A DNA stretch of 40,659 bases from Halothiobacillus sp. 15-55-196 (GCA_002282715.1 NCKC01000012.1:1-40659); one strand, 5' to 3'; positions 1 to 9,773 are shown, counted from the stretch's first letter. The notes: a model not told the origin generated them from the sequence alone. A program made the numbers and translations.

Positions 1-22
1 CGTTTGGATCAGCGCCCGCTCT

Positions 23-607
23 TCAATACTCAACTGTTTGTAGATTTTTCCCATGCAACATTATCCCAAAAAATGTTGCACTTGGGTTTTGAGCGCGCCG
101 TGTCTTTCCAAGTTCGATGGTCAGTCGATCCGCCAGCCAAATCGCAAAAGAGTTCTGTTCACTTCGCTCTGCCCGTGTTCCGGGTTTCAGTGAAAGAGGG
201 TGCTGAGAGAATAGTTCCTCTAAATTTGTATTGTTTTGCGTCAATCGGATGCTGGGTAAACCGTGGTCTATTTCTGTGCTTGCCAGCTGCAATAGGCCGA
301 GCATGACTTCCAAGTCACGGCCAGCATTGCTGTCCTGTGCCCAGTTTTTCAATTGCACGCGTGCTTTTGTTTTTGTTCGTATCAGGTCACGCGTTTGTTG
401 TAGCCAGACACGCAATCGACGTATTTCGACACGGAAATTATGCAAGGCTTCGCTGTCTTTTTGTTGTCCACCGTTTGGGTTTACGGCCTGACTCAGCCAT
501 ATCCGACGGGCCTTTAGCATGTTTTTTCTAATATCTCGGACGATAACCCCTGCGACTTGGTCTGCTGGTTTGTGCAGTTGCTTGATGTGAAGAATTCGTT
601 GCGACAT
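23..607 (-). CDS. CHAD-domain protein, apparently frameshifted near the window edge
   Basis: The 194-residue frame opens with a CHAD domain, a helical, histidine- and arginine-rich fold linked in the literature to polyphosphate binding. The hallmark is ALHNFRVEIRRLRVWLQ at residues 55-70, with His56, Arg59, Arg63, Arg64 and Arg66 on one helix face. Known CHAD domains are longer, about 250 residues or more, with a second HxxR-type helix pair that is absent here. The frame stops at 23-25. Removing one base from the T5 run at 45-49 (A5 on the coding strand) lets the protein continue as GKIYKQLSIEERALIQT to the window edge, which reads like genuine protein. I therefore think the gene is frameshifted, or the sequence has an error, and that it continues off the left side. 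A GGAG lies about 11 bases before the ATG. It diverges from ubiJ. Function in this organism is unknown. Confidence 0.7.
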   Translation of the reverse strand: MSQRILHIKQLHKPADQVAGVIVRDIRKNMLKARRIWLSQAVNPNGGQQKDSEALHNFRVEIRRLRVWLQQTRDLIRTKTKARVQLKNWAQDSNAGRDLEVMLGLLQLASTEIDHGLPSIRLTQNNTNLEELFSQHPLSLKPGTRAERSEQNSFAIWLADRLTIELGKTRRAQNPSATFFGIMLHGKNLQTVEY

Positions 608-646
608 GGCGTAAACGGCTCCGAATGACGGGGGCAGAAGATCCCA

Positions 647-661
647 TCAGGATTATCCTGA
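647..661. promoter_or_regulatory. Perfect 15-bp palindrome, operator-like
   Basis: TCAGGAT-T-ATCCTGA is a perfect inverted repeat with 7-bp arms around one central base. The arms are too close to form an RNA hairpin, so it looks more like a binding site for a dimeric protein. It lies in the divergent gap between the CHAD gene and ubiJ, about 40 bases upstream of the CHAD start. No regulator gene is nearby. The regulatory role is inferred. Confidence 0.3.
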
Positions 662-684
662 CACCATGATATGAAGCATTTGCT

Positions 685-703
685 AAGATTAGGGATTAAT
701 CTT
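685..703. repeat. Inverted repeat upstream of ubiJ
   Basis: AAGATTA and TAATCTT form perfect 7-bp arms around GGGAT, followed on the plus strand by TTG. The stem is A/T-rich and lacks a full T-run, so it is a poor terminator. It may be an operator or a weak leader hairpin for ubiJ, whose ATG is 77 bases downstream. Confidence 0.3.
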
Positions 704-780
704 TTGTGCGGACGTGAATCGGCGGATCAATCACCCGATGGAACGGCGCAGACGACGTTCACACCTGCTATGGATACGCC

Positions 781-1419
781 ATGATCGGAACCACACTGCC
801 ATTGCCCCTCATGCTGATGGTCGAAAAAACCATAAATCAGCGACTTGCGCAAGATACCTCCTCTTTGAAGCGTCTGCAAAAACTCAATGGACTGGTTTTC
901 GAAGTGGTTTTGCGCAATCCTGCCCTGAATTTCTTCATTACTTCGACGCCCGAGGGTATTTTGCTGCTCCGTCATCATGAAGCGTATGCCGACGCCCGCA
1001 TTCTGGCGAGTAGTTTTGGGCTCTTACGCGCCACTCGTACCGAGCACAAAATGGATGCCCTGTTCAACGGCGACATCCAGATCGAAGGAAATCAGCAAGC
1101 CGCGGAATCACTTTTGCGTATTTTGGGCGCAATCGATTCCGACCCGTTTGCGCGTCTGTCCGACAAAATTGGTGTGGCGCCGGCAGGACTCATAGAGCGC
1201 AAGGTCGAGCGGTTCCGTGATCAGGTAAAAATCTGGCGGCAAACCCGACAACTGGAAGCTGCTGACTTCTTGGTTTTTGAGCGTGCCTTGTTGGTCGAGC
1301 CTGATTCTCTGCGTGGACAGCTTGATGATATTGATTCTGTCCGGGATCGAGTCGATCGACTTGCTGCGCGAATAGAGCGGCTGGCGGTGCATTTTGCAAA
1401 CGACCGGGGTGCTTCATGA
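781..1419 (+). CDS. ubiJ: Ubiquinone biosynthesis accessory factor UbiJ (SCP2 domain)
   Basis: A 212-residue protein with an SCP2-like lipid-binding fold in the first ~110 residues and a C-terminal amphipathic helix or coiled coil at about 180-205 ([16 protein letters not shown]), the architecture of UbiJ (YigP). In the known family UbiJ works with UbiK in the soluble Ubi complex, holding polyprenyl intermediates for the ring-modifying enzymes. Assignment rests on this architecture and on position: its TGA overlaps the ATG of ubiB by four bases, the same ubiJ-ubiB order as in E. coli. ubiE, usually just upstream, is absent here. The ATG at 781 is the only good start, because the frame upstream holds no ATG, GTG or TTG before a stop at 715. 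The Shine-Dalgarno sequence is weak. Confidence 0.8.
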   Translation: MIGTTLPLPLMLMVEKTINQRLAQDTSSLKRLQKLNGLVFEVVLRNPALNFFITSTPEGILLLRHHEAYADARILASSFGLLRATRTEHKMDALFNGDIQIEGNQQAAESLLRILGAIDSDPFARLSDKIGVAPAGLIERKVERFRDQVKIWRQTRQLEAADFLVFERALLVEPDSLRGQLDDIDSVRDRVDRLAARIERLAVHFANDRGAS

Positions 1420-3086
1420 AGCTTACGGTCATCTGGCGTCTGATCGTCATTCAATATGTGTTTTATCGTCACGGTCTGGATGAGCTGGTTCTAACCCTGC
1501 CATTCCTTCGACCCGTTCGGTTTGTCAAGTACCTGTCACCTTGGTATTGGCTTTCCAATAATCGTCAACGTTCCCGCGGCCAGCGACTGGTTGAATCGCT
1601 GGAAGACCTCGGACCGATTTTCGTCAAATTCGGTCAGATGCTGTCCACGCGTAAAGATCTGCTGCCCATGGACTATGCCGATGCACTCTCGGCATTGCAG
1701 GATCGCGTTCGTCCCTTTCCGGCGGAGCAGGCGAGAAAACGGATTGAGCGCGCTCTGGGTTTCCCGATTGAGTCTGTGTTTTCGTTTTTTGAAGCCGAAC
1801 CGATGGCTTCTGCCTCCATTGCTCAGGTGCACGCAGCTACCTTGAAAAACGGGGACGAGGTTGTCGTCAAGATCGTGCGGCCCGGTATCGAACCACGGAT
1901 ACGGCAGGATCTTGAAATCCTCTACACCATTGCCCGCTTGGCTGAGAAGTATTGGTCGGAAGGGCCGAGGTTGCACCCTGTGGATGTGGTGGCAGAATTC
2001 GACAAGACCCTGATGGACGAGTTGGACTTGATGCGCGAAGCCGCCAATGCGGCCGAGTTAAGGCGTCATTTCGAGCATTCACCGTTACTTTATGTGCCGG
2101 AAATCTACTGGGACCTTTGCCGCACCGATGTCTTGGTACAAGAGCGAATATTCGGTATACCCATCGCCCAAACCGATCGGCTCAAAGCAGCGGGTGTCGA
2201 TATGAAAATCCTCGCCGAGCGTGGCGTAGAAGTGTTTTTCACCCAGGTATTCGACAACAACTTCTTCCATGCCGATATGCATCCCGGCAATATCTTTGTC
2301 GATGTAAGTAACCCGGCACTACCCAAGTACATGGCGATTGACTTCGGCATTGTGGGCAGCCTGATGCCGGAAGATCAACGTTACATTGCCGAAAATTTTC
2401 ATGCGTTTTTCAACCGTGATTATCGGCGGGTAGCGGAATTGCATGTCGAATCGGGCTGGGTGCCTTCCTCGACGCGCGTCGAAGAATTCGAATCAGCTAT
2501 TCGCACCGTGTGCGAACCAATTTTCCAGAAGCCCTTGAAAGAGATTTCCTTCGGCCACTTTCTGTTTCGGTTGTTTCAGGTGGCGCGACGGTTTGAAATG
2601 GAAGTTCAGCCTCAACTTACCTTGCTCCAGAAAACGCTGCTTGCCATCGAAGGCCTGGGTCGCAATCTTTACCCAGATCTTGACCTCTGGGTAACCGCCA
2701 AGCCATTCATTGAACGCTGGATGCGCGAACGCATCGGCCCAAAGGCGTTTTTGAAGCGACTCAAAAACGAGCTACCGTTCATGTTGGACAACCTGGCCGA
2801 GTTGCCGCGCATTCACCTGACGGCGCTCAAGCAAACGGAAAAGCAAACCGAACTGCTTATTCGGCAGGAGAAAAGCATCAAGTCTTTACGTGAAGAGATG
2901 ATGGTTCAGCAACAAAAACAGCGCTATACCTTAATCGGTAGTGTGCTTCTGCTGGGATTCTTGTTGACGCAAAGCCATGTGTTCTACGAGCCGCACAGCT
3001 GGTTTTGGCTGCCGGCGCTCGCTTGGGTCGATTTGATTCTTGGCCTGCTTTTTATCTATTTCGGTCTGAAAAGAAAACCTGTTTAA
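1416..3086 (+). CDS. ubiB: UbiB, ubiquinone biosynthesis ABC1-family kinase-like ATPase
   Basis: At 556 residues this is a full-length UbiB. Visible signatures of the atypical kinase family are the KxGQ motif (KFGQ, 71-74), the Ala-rich nucleotide loop ([10 protein letters not shown], 131-140), the lysine in VVKIVRP (Lys152), the catalytic-loop equivalent HADMHPGN starting at His285, and DFG at Asp309-Gly311. Two hydrophobic segments at the C-terminus (about 505-550, ending LKRKPV) form the inner-membrane anchor. UbiB supports early hydroxylation and membrane-extraction steps of coenzyme Q synthesis, and the family has ATPase rather than protein kinase activity. Translation is probably coupled to ubiJ through the ATGA overlap. 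dusA follows after four bases. There are no missing motifs. Confidence 0.95.
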   Translation: MKLTVIWRLIVIQYVFYRHGLDELVLTLPFLRPVRFVKYLSPWYWLSNNRQRSRGQRLVESLEDLGPIFVKFGQMLSTRKDLLPMDYADALSALQDRVRPFPAEQARKRIERALGFPIESVFSFFEAEPMASASIAQVHAATLKNGDEVVVKIVRPGIEPRIRQDLEILYTIARLAEKYWSEGPRLHPVDVVAEFDKTLMDELDLMREAANAAELRRHFEHSPLLYVPEIYWDLCRTDVLVQERIFGIPIAQTDRLKAAGVDMKILAERGVEVFFTQVFDNNFFHADMHPGNIFVDVSNPALPKYMAIDFGIVGSLMPEDQRYIAENFHAFFNRDYRRVAELHVESGWVPSSTRVEEFESAIRTVCEPIFQKPLKEISFGHFLFRLFQVARRFEMEVQPQLTLLQKTLLAIEGLGRNLYPDLDLWVTAKPFIERWMRERIGPKAFLKRLKNELPFMLDNLAELPRIHLTALKQTEKQTELLIRQEKSIKSLREEMMVQQQKQRYTLIGSVLLLGFLLTQSHVFYEPHSWFWLPALAWVDLILGLLFIYFGLKRKPV

Positions 3087-3090
3087 GCCG

Positions 3091-4164
3091 ATGGAACCCA
3101 CGACGCGTACCCCTTGGCATTTTTGCATCGCGCCGATGCTCGATTGGACAGATCGTCACTACCGGTATCTTGCACGGTTGATGACGCTTCACGCGCGGTT
3201 ATATACCGAGATGGTGACAACGGGCGCTTTATTGCATGGTGATGTATCACGTCATCTGCACTTCAATCCGACAGAGCACCCGGTTGCGTTGCAATTGGGC
3301 GGTAGCGATCCGTCAGACCTGTCTAAAGCGGCTGTCCTGGGTGCCGAGTGGGGGTATGACGAGATCAACCTGAATGTCGGCTGCCCCAGCGACCGGGTAC
3401 AAAACGGTTCGTTCGGCGCTTGCTTGATGGCCACACCCGAGGTCGTTGCGGCGGGTGTGCGCGCCATGCAGGCATCGGTCGATGTGCCTGTAACGGTAAA
3501 AACTCGGGTGGGAATCGATCGTAGCGATACCTTTGATGCCTTTGCACGGTTTATCGACATCGTTGCGGGGCAGGGTGGTTGCGCGGTCTTCATCATTCAT
3601 GCGCGCAAGGCTTGGCTCGATGGGCTTTCTCCTAAAGAAAACCGGGAAATCCCGCCGCTGCGCCGGGATTTTGTCTATCGCATACAGGATTCATTTCCCG
3701 AGTTGACCTTCGTTTTGAACGGCAAACTCGAAACGCTTCCTGAAATGCAAACAGAGCTGGCGCAGGTGCCTGGTGGCATCATGATCGGACGTGCCGCTTA
3801 TCAACATATCGACTGGCTGCGGTTTGTCGATCAGATGTTGTTTGATCACAGTGCGCCCATTCCCACCCGTTCCGCCGTGGTACAGGAATACAGGGCGTAT
3901 ATGCTGCAAGCGTTTGAATCGGGTACGCCAATGCCACCCTTGCTCAAACCATTACTGACCTTGTTCAATGGCTTGCCGGGCGCGCGTGCGTTTCGTCGGC
4001 ATTTATCCGAACAGGGGCCGAAGCGCAAAACCGATATTCATGTGCTTGATGAAGCCTTGGCTCTTATTCCCGATCCGGATACCGCTGTCAGCGCAGAGCT
4101 TGAATGGCGCTGCTCCAGTCCCCATGCCGTTCCACATGCTATGGTGGATCAAAAATTCGGTTGA
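3091..4164 (+). CDS. dusA: tRNA-dihydrouridine synthase A
   Basis: The 357-residue FMN-dependent TIM-barrel enzyme reduces uridine to dihydrouridine in the tRNA D-loop. The DusA subfamily is shown by FCIAPMLDWTDRHYR (11-25), the active-site segment NLNVGCPSDRVQNGSFGA with catalytic Cys98, and HARKAWLDGLSPKENR in the middle of the protein, which is typical of DusA rather than DusB or DusC. Length matches the family. It begins four bases after ubiB and is probably cotranscribed with it, so a tRNA modifier rides on the quinone genes. The start is chosen because the family motif begins about ten residues in. There is no strong Shine-Dalgarno sequence; coupling to ubiB may provide initiation. Confidence 0.93.
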   Translation: MEPTTRTPWHFCIAPMLDWTDRHYRYLARLMTLHARLYTEMVTTGALLHGDVSRHLHFNPTEHPVALQLGGSDPSDLSKAAVLGAEWGYDEINLNVGCPSDRVQNGSFGACLMATPEVVAAGVRAMQASVDVPVTVKTRVGIDRSDTFDAFARFIDIVAGQGGCAVFIIHARKAWLDGLSPKENREIPPLRRDFVYRIQDSFPELTFVLNGKLETLPEMQTELAQVPGGIMIGRAAYQHIDWLRFVDQMLFDHSAPIPTRSAVVQEYRAYMLQAFESGTPMPPLLKPLLTLFNGLPGARAFRRHLSEQGPKRKTDIHVLDEALALIPDPDTAVSAELEWRCSSPHAVPHAMVDQKFG

Positions 4165-4213
4165 ACGCTCGGTAAACACTTGAGATTATCGGGAAACCGC
4201 TGCAGTTTTCTGC

Positions 4214-4219
4214 TATCTT
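4214..4219 (+). promoter_or_regulatory. Possible extended -10 element for miaB
   Basis: TGCTATCTT contains a TGn-TATCTT extended -10 element 32 bases before the GTG start of miaB. No good -35 hexamer sits at the right spacing; TTGAGA at 4180 is too far away. It falls in the only sizeable gap (86 bases) between dusA and the miaB chain, so a promoter here is expected. Confidence 0.35.
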
Positions 4220-4250
4220 TCGCACCATTTTCAAGGTTTTGGAGTTCTGC

Positions 4251-5699
4251 GTGAGCATAACCTGTTACGACGTTTTAGCCCAAAACGAGGCACCAAAAGT
4301 GCCCGTTTCAACCCCGTCCATGTCCGGCCGCAAACTGCACATCAAGACGTGGGGCTGCCAGATGAACGAGTACGATTCATCGAAGATGGCGGATGTGCTG
4401 GGCGCCAATTCTGGCTTCATTACTACCGATGATCCGGCCGACGCGGATGTCTTGTTGCTCAATACCTGTTCAATCCGCGAAAAAGCTCAGGAGAAGGTGT
4501 TCTCGCAATTGGGTCAATGGCGTCCACTCAAGGAAAAAAACCCTAACCTGATCATCGGCGTCGGTGGTTGCGTTGCCAGTCAGGAAGGTGCGGCCATTCG
4601 CACGCGTGCGCCTTATGTCGACATCGTGTTCGGCCCACAAACCCTGCACCGCCTGCCTGAAATGGTCGCGGAAGTTGAGGCCAATCGAAAGCCTGTGGTT
4701 GATATTTCGTTCCCGGAAATCGAGAAATTCGACAATCTGCCCGCGCCGCGCGCCGAAGGCCCCACTGCGTTTGTGTCCATTATGGAAGGCTGCTCGAAAT
4801 ACTGTTCGTTCTGCGTTGTCCCCTATACGCGTGGCGAGGAAATTTCACGCCCGCTCGATGACGTGATAGCCGAAGTGGCGGAACTGGCGGAGCAGGGCGT
4901 GCGGGAAGTCAATCTCTTGGGCCAGAACGTCAATGCATACCGAGGCGTGATGCACGATGGTCAGATTGCCGATCTCGCCCTGCTGATCGAATACATTGCA
5001 CGAATCGATTCCATCGGCCGGATTCGCTTTACCACCTCACATCCGGTCGAGTTCACCGACCGACTGATCGAAGCCTATCGCAATGTACCCAAATTGGCGG
5101 CTTTTTTGCACCTGCCGGTACAAGCCGGGTCGGATCGGATTCTGGCCTTGATGAAGCGGGGTCATACCGTCATCGAATACAAGGCGAAATTGCGCAAGCT
5201 CATGGCTGCCCGTCCGGGCATTTCATTGTCGTCGGACTTTATCGTCGGTTTTCCTGGCGAAACCGAAGAGGATTTCGAGGCGACCATGAAGCTTGTGACC
5301 GATATGCATTTCGATCACTCGTTCAGCTTTATCTACAGTGCGCGCCCGGGAACACCGGCCGCCAGCCTGCCGGATGACCAACCCGAGGCGGTCAAGAAAG
5401 CCCGCCTGCATCGTTTGCAGGCGCAAATCACCGCTCAGGAGCAGGCCATTTCTCAAGCGATGCTCGATACGGTTCAGACCATTCTGGTGACCGGGCCATC
5501 CAAAAAGGATCCGAACGAACTGGTTGGCAAGACAGAAAATAACCGCAGCGTTATTTTCAAGGGGCGTCCGGAATTGGCCGGACTGTTCGTGGACGTGCGA
5601 ATCACTGAAGTGAAGCCCAATTCACTGCGCGCGGATTTCGTTGGCATCAACTCGATGGATTTGGCGCGCGCCCAAGCCCGCAATCTGGTCGCTGCCTGA
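4251..5699 (+). CDS. miaB: MiaB, tRNA methylthiotransferase (ms2i6A37)
   Basis: A radical SAM enzyme that adds a methylthio group to i6A37 in tRNAs reading U-starting codons. From the GTG start it has 482 residues. The N-terminal UPF0004 domain carries Cys36 ([11 protein letters not shown]), Cys73 and Cys107 for the auxiliary [4Fe-4S] cluster. The radical SAM CxxxCxxC is Cys181, Cys185 and Cys188 (GCSKYCSFC), and a TRAM RNA-binding domain ends the protein. GTG at 4251 is preferred because GGAG at 4241-4244 lies six bases before it. The TTG at 4239 would overlap that Shine-Dalgarno sequence. ATG at 4320 ([12 protein letters not shown]) would match the E. coli length but has no Shine-Dalgarno sequence. 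Its TGA overlaps the phoH ATG by one base. Confidence 0.95.
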   Translation: MSITCYDVLAQNEAPKVPVSTPSMSGRKLHIKTWGCQMNEYDSSKMADVLGANSGFITTDDPADADVLLLNTCSIREKAQEKVFSQLGQWRPLKEKNPNLIIGVGGCVASQEGAAIRTRAPYVDIVFGPQTLHRLPEMVAEVEANRKPVVDISFPEIEKFDNLPAPRAEGPTAFVSIMEGCSKYCSFCVVPYTRGEEISRPLDDVIAEVAELAEQGVREVNLLGQNVNAYRGVMHDGQIADLALLIEYIARIDSIGRIRFTTSHPVEFTDRLIEAYRNVPKLAAFLHLPVQAGSDRILALMKRGHTVIEYKAKLRKLMAARPGISLSSDFIVGFPGETEEDFEATMKLVTDMHFDHSFSFIYSARPGTPAASLPDDQPEAVKKARLHRLQAQITAQEQAISQAMLDTVQTILVTGPSKKDPNELVGKTENNRSVIFKGRPELAGLFVDVRITEVKPNSLRADFVGINSMDLARAQARNLVAA

Positions 5700-6715
5700 T
5701 GGCCGATTCACAAATGACTGATTCAAGTATGTTGCCGATCGACCAACGTACGGCCCGGCTCGACTTCACCCTGGCCATCAATCCGGAAAGTGGCTTGGAC
5801 AATGAACGGCTGGTCAATCTTGCCGGTTCCTTTGATGCGCACCTGCGCGTGATCGAACGCCGCATGGGCGTGGAAATCAATCATCGCGGGGCGGATTTCT
5901 CCGTGATTGGCGAAATAAAGACCACTCAGCAGGTTGAGAAAGCGATTCGTGATTTATACGAACTCTCGGCTTCGGAAATCATCGATCTTGAACGGGTCAA
6001 TCTTTTCCTGCAGGCTGCCGGCTTGCAGGACGATGCGCCCGCAGCCGTGGATGAAATTCAGATTCGAACGCAACGCGGTATCGTGCGTGGCCGAGGCGCA
6101 CGGCAGATTCGTTATCTGCAATCCATTGCCCATTTCGATCTCAATTTCGGTATCGGCCCGGCGGGTACAGGCAAGACCTATCTCGCGGTAGCCAGCGCCG
6201 TTGATGCGCTGGAGCGTGGCGCGGTGCAACGCATCGTGCTGGTTCGCCCGGCGGTTGAGGCCGGGGAGAAGCTGGGCTTTCTGCCGGGCGATCTGGCGCA
6301 GAAAATCGATCCGTACTTGCGGCCGATGTACGACGCGCTCTATGAAATGCTGGGGTTCGACAAGGTTTCCAAACTGATCGAACGGCAGGTCATTGAAGTG
6401 GCGCCTCTGGCGTTCATGCGTGGGCGTACTTTGAACGAATCGTTTGTCATTCTCGACGAGGCACAGAACACCACCATCGAGCAGATGAAAATGTTTCTGA
6501 CCCGGATCGGCTTCGGCAGCAAGGCGGTCGTAACGGGTGATGTTACGCAAATCGATTTGCCCCGCGGTATCACCTCCGGCTTGCGGGATGCCATCGACGT
6601 GTTGAGTGCAGTGGATTCGGTTGCCTTTACCTTTTTCCAAGCGCGGGATGTGGTGCGCCACCCGTTGGTGATGCGCATCGTCAATGCCTACGAGGCGCGG
6701 GAACTGATCAAGTGA
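5699..6715 (+). CDS. ybeZ: PhoH-family ATPase YbeZ
   Basis: A 338-residue PhoH-like P-loop ATPase. Walker A is GPAGTGKT at 153-160 and Walker B is [11 protein letters not shown] at 249-259. An N-terminal KH-like region (about 20-110) precedes the ATPase domain, as in YbeZ. In E. coli YbeZ binds the endoribonuclease YbeY, and it is thought to act in rRNA maturation or RNA quality control. The context supports this: ybeY follows with overlapping codons (GTGA), and corC/ybeX and lnt come next, the classic miaB-ybeZ-ybeY-ybeX-lnt order. The start at 5699 overlaps the miaB stop (TGATG), implying translational coupling. A second in-frame ATG five codons on is possible. Confidence 0.93.
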   Translation: MADSQMTDSSMLPIDQRTARLDFTLAINPESGLDNERLVNLAGSFDAHLRVIERRMGVEINHRGADFSVIGEIKTTQQVEKAIRDLYELSASEIIDLERVNLFLQAAGLQDDAPAAVDEIQIRTQRGIVRGRGARQIRYLQSIAHFDLNFGIGPAGTGKTYLAVASAVDALERGAVQRIVLVRPAVEAGEKLGFLPGDLAQKIDPYLRPMYDALYEMLGFDKVSKLIERQVIEVAPLAFMRGRTLNESFVILDEAQNTTIEQMKMFLTRIGFGSKAVVTGDVTQIDLPRGITSGLRDAIDVLSAVDSVAFTFFQARDVVRHPLVMRIVNAYEARELIK

Positions 6716-7197
6716 GCAATCGGGTCACAGTGATTCGACAGAAGGCGAGCGCACTTCGTTGCCCGACGGCCGCACGTATGCAACCCTGGGTAGAAGCGGC
6801 ACTGGATGCGGCAGTTCATCACGTGCCCGTTGCACTCACCATTCGCTTGGTTGATGAAGAAGAAGGCCTTTTGCTGAATCAACAGTATCGTCATAAAAAA
6901 TATGCAACGAATGTGCTTTCATTCCCCTATGAAAAACCAATGCTTCCAGAAGATAAGTTGGATTCAGATGAACCCAACTATCTTGGGGATCTCGTGGTTT
7001 GCATGCCGGTCGTTCTCAGTGAGGCGGCAACTCAACAAAAGCTGCCTGCCACTCATACGGCACATCTTGTCGTGCATGGCGTATTGCACCTGTTGGGCTA
7101 CGATCACGAAACGGATGCTGAAGCCGAGCGGATGGAACAGATCGAGATAAATGCCATGCAGCAACTCGGATTTGAAAACCCATATAGTGCGGATTAA
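6712..7197 (+). CDS. ybeY: Endoribonuclease YbeY, rRNA maturation factor
   Basis: At 161 residues this is the usual length for YbeY, a zinc metalloprotein needed for 16S rRNA 3'-end processing and 70S quality control. The H3xH5xH zinc site is complete: His122, His126 and His132 in VVHGVLHLLGYDHETD. The conserved segment around residue 67 (NVLSFPY) is also present. It starts with GTG at 6712, overlapping the ybeZ stop in GTGA, so translation is likely coupled. This matches the physical partnership of YbeY and YbeZ known from E. coli. A 74-base A/T-rich gap separates it from corC. Confidence 0.95.
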   Translation: MSNRVTVIRQKASALRCPTAARMQPWVEAALDAAVHHVPVALTIRLVDEEEGLLLNQQYRHKKYATNVLSFPYEKPMLPEDKLDSDEPNYLGDLVVCMPVVLSEAATQQKLPATHTAHLVVHGVLHLLGYDHETDAEAERMEQIEINAMQQLGFENPYSAD

Positions 7198-7271
7198 TCT
7201 CGCTAGTGAGTTTGACCCTCTAATTTTTAACCGAAGCTTTTAAATTTTATTTTCGAAGGTATAAAAAGGTA

Positions 7272-8171
7272 ATGGACGAAGACTCGAGTCCTTCGCGCAG
7301 CGACGAATCAAGCTGGTTTGCTCGGCTGCGCCAACAGTGGTGCGTCAATCAGATCAAGAGTTGCTCGGATATTCTGACCGTGGCCAAGGCTGCCGCAGAA
7401 AAGAAAATTATCCCGCACTCCACAGCAAGCCTGATTGATTCAGTACTCGAATTCCATGACTCGCGTGTGCGTGATGTCATGATCCCCCGGGGGCAGATGG
7501 ATGTCATCAATATCACATCCACGTTGCCGCAAATTCTATCCGAGATTGCTGAAACCGGGCATTCGCGTTATCCGGTGATTCTGGAGAATCGAGATGAAAT
7601 CACCGGCATCCTCCTGGTAAAGGAGCTGCTGCACTTTTATGCGGGAACACCATCTGCCGAGGATATTGCCGGCTTCACCCTCAAAAACCACATACGTTCT
7701 GCGTTATATGTTCCTGAAAGCAAGCGTCTTGACGTGCTCCTCGCTGAGTTTCGTTTGACGCGCACCCATATGGCCATCGTGCTCGATGAATTCGGTGGCG
7801 TGGCGGGTCTGGTTACCATTGAAGATGTGCTTGAAGAAATCGTGGGCGACATCGACGATGAGTACGACACGGCCGAGCCAGTGCATATCCGGGAGCAGTC
7901 TGCCAACCGATTCACTGTCCGTGCGTTGACGCCCATCGATGAGTTCAATGCCTACTTCGGTACCGACTTCCCAGACGATGAATACGACACCATCGGCGGC
8001 TTCATTACGCATGAACTGGGACATCTGCCGCGTCGCGGGGAAGTGGTTTTTATCGGTGGATATGAGTTCAAGATTCTCGGAGCAGACAAGCGGCGGCTGC
8101 ATTTGCTGCTGGTCACCGTGATGACTCAAAATCAGATCGAAAATGAATCCACACCGGATCACAGCGAATGA
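7272..8171 (+). CDS. corC: CorC/YbeX-family CBS-domain protein
   Basis: The 299-residue soluble protein has two tandem CBS domains (roughly 66-190, beginning at RVDVMIPR-type sequence VRDVMIPRGQMD) and a C-terminal CorC_HlyC transporter-associated domain (about 205-285, with PDDEYDTIGGFI). It is the short CorC type without a membrane DUF21 domain. The family is tied to magnesium and cobalt efflux through CorA, and E. coli YbeX is also linked to ribosome metabolism, which fits its position after ybeZ and ybeY. AAGG sits a few bases before the ATG. Its end overlaps the lnt start as ATGA. The 74 bases upstream are A/T-rich, and I could not place a convincing promoter in them. Confidence 0.93.
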   Translation: MDEDSSPSRSDESSWFARLRQQWCVNQIKSCSDILTVAKAAAEKKIIPHSTASLIDSVLEFHDSRVRDVMIPRGQMDVINITSTLPQILSEIAETGHSRYPVILENRDEITGILLVKELLHFYAGTPSAEDIAGFTLKNHIRSALYVPESKRLDVLLAEFRLTRTHMAIVLDEFGGVAGLVTIEDVLEEIVGDIDDEYDTAEPVHIREQSANRFTVRALTPIDEFNAYFGTDFPDDEYDTIGGFITHELGHLPRRGEVVFIGGYEFKILGADKRRLHLLLVTVMTQNQIENESTPDHSE

Positions 8172-9697
8172 TTTCGATCGCGGCACTGCGCGACCGAATG
8201 AGTCTACGTCTTCGATTACTGACGGCCCTGATCGCAGGCGCGCTGTTGCCGCTCGCGTTCGCTCCCGTCGGCTTCTGGCCGCTCAGTATTCTTAGTCCTG
8301 CTTTATTGCTTTTGCTGCTGCCGGGGTTGTCCTTGCGCGGTGCCATTGGCTTGGGCTTTGCTTATGGCTTGGGGCAATTTGGCGTGGGCGTGAGTTGGCT
8401 GTACGAAAGCTTTACGCTGTTCGGCGGTGCGGTGGCCCCACTGGCCGCTTTAATCACCGGATTGTTCGTTGTCGTTATTTCCATCTACCCTGCACTGACC
8501 ATGGCTTTGGTGCGCCTGTCGAGCGGAGAATCCGAATACCTGCTGCCCCGACATGTACTGGCTTTCGCTGGAAGCTGGATATTCCTTGAATGGTTGCGCG
8601 GCTGGGTGTTCAGTGGTTTTCCGTGGCTCGATCTTGGAATCGCCCAAACGTCCGGCCCACTGAGCGGGTTCCTGCCTATTGTCGGTGAGTACGGCGTCGG
8701 CATGATCGTCCTCATACTGGCCGGTCTGTTGGCGCTGTCGGCAGATCATCTGTTCGACAGTTCAAGGAAGTGTTTTAAGCCGATTTCGGCTTTGATCATG
8801 TCCCTGGTGCTTTTCCTTGGATGCGGTCATTTTCTTGCCAAGGTGCAATGGACGCAGCCAAGCGGAAAGCCGTTGTCCGTTGGCCTTGCGCAAGCCAATG
8901 TGCCGCAGATGCAGAAGTTCGACCCCGCGTTTTTGACCAAAACCCTGCAAACCTACATGACCTTGACCGAAGAGATGGGTCAAGTCGAGCTGGTGATCTG
9001 GCCGGAAACGGCCATACCGGATGTGCTGGATGATCTCGACTGGTTCAAGAAACGTTTGCAGTCTCGTGCCGCAGACCAACATCAGGACTTCCTTGTCGGC
9101 GCGTTTACTCAGAATGCGAGCGGTCAATACTTCAACACTCTGGTCGGCATTCCCGAGACAGTTGGGCAGCATCACAAGTCTCATTTGGTGCCATTTGGCG
9201 AGTACATGCCCCTGCGGGCGATTATCAATCTGTTTGCAGGATTGATCGATATTCCGATGTCCGATCTGACGCCGGGGTCGGTTGATCAGCCATTGCCTGA
9301 AGTGCAAGGGGTCAAGGTTGGCGCCTCGATCTGCTACGAGGCTGATTTTGCGCGCGACATCCGCCATTCGCTGCCGCAGGCCGGTTTTCTGGTGAATGTC
9401 TCCAATGATTCCTGGTTCGGCAATAGCCTCGCGCCGCATCAAAACTTACAAATGGCACAAGTGCGCGCATTGGAATTCGGTCGCCCCATGATTCGGGCAA
9501 CCAACACCGGGATTTCGGCTTTCATCAATGTGCAAGGGCAGGTCACAAAGCGCATTGGTGTCGACGAGCAGGGCATTCTGGTCGGAAGCGTTCAACCCTA
9601 TGCGGGCGATACGCCGTTTTTCAGGTTGCAGTCCTGGCCAATTATCATTTTTGGTTCTCTACTTATAGGGCTGGCGTGGCTGAGAAGAAAACGTTGA
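8168..9697 (+). CDS. lnt: Apolipoprotein N-acyltransferase Lnt
   Basis: An integral inner-membrane enzyme of 509 residues that adds the third acyl chain to the N-terminal cysteine of lipoproteins before Lol sorting. About six hydrophobic segments occupy residues 15-220, and a periplasmic nitrilase domain covers about 235-480. The nitrilase triad is intact: Glu280 (IWPETAIPD), Lys337 (KSHLVPFGEY) and Cys389 (GASICYEADF), close to E. coli numbering (267, 335, 387). A last membrane segment ends the protein (LQSWPIIIFGSLLIGLAWL). It overlaps corC by four bases and closes the miaB-to-lnt chain. LolB, a client lipoprotein with a clear lipobox, is encoded later in the window. Confidence 0.96.
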   Translation: MISIAALRDRMSLRLRLLTALIAGALLPLAFAPVGFWPLSILSPALLLLLLPGLSLRGAIGLGFAYGLGQFGVGVSWLYESFTLFGGAVAPLAALITGLFVVVISIYPALTMALVRLSSGESEYLLPRHVLAFAGSWIFLEWLRGWVFSGFPWLDLGIAQTSGPLSGFLPIVGEYGVGMIVLILAGLLALSADHLFDSSRKCFKPISALIMSLVLFLGCGHFLAKVQWTQPSGKPLSVGLAQANVPQMQKFDPAFLTKTLQTYMTLTEEMGQVELVIWPETAIPDVLDDLDWFKKRLQSRAADQHQDFLVGAFTQNASGQYFNTLVGIPETVGQHHKSHLVPFGEYMPLRAIINLFAGLIDIPMSDLTPGSVDQPLPEVQGVKVGASICYEADFARDIRHSLPQAGFLVNVSNDSWFGNSLAPHQNLQMAQVRALEFGRPMIRATNTGISAFINVQGQVTKRIGVDEQGILVGSVQPYAGDTPFFRLQSWPIIIFGSLLIGLAWLRRKR

Positions 9698-9773
9698 TCA
9701 GTCTTTCGGGAACCTGAGCGGCTAGCCTTGCTCAAAAACGGCACTGCTCGCACGAATCATGTAAAGGAACACG

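Noticed and set aside
4239..4250. TTG at 4239 as the miaB start
   Set aside because: It overlaps the GGAG that serves the GTG at 4251 and adds only four residues not found in the family.
5954..6661. 235-residue open frame on the minus strand inside phoH/ybeZ
   Set aside because: It lies fully antisense to a gene with intact Walker motifs, and the translation has no recognisable domain.
8762..9442. 226-residue open frame on the minus strand inside lnt
   Set aside because: Antisense to the nitrilase domain with its intact Glu-Lys-Cys triad; composition is typical of a shadow frame.
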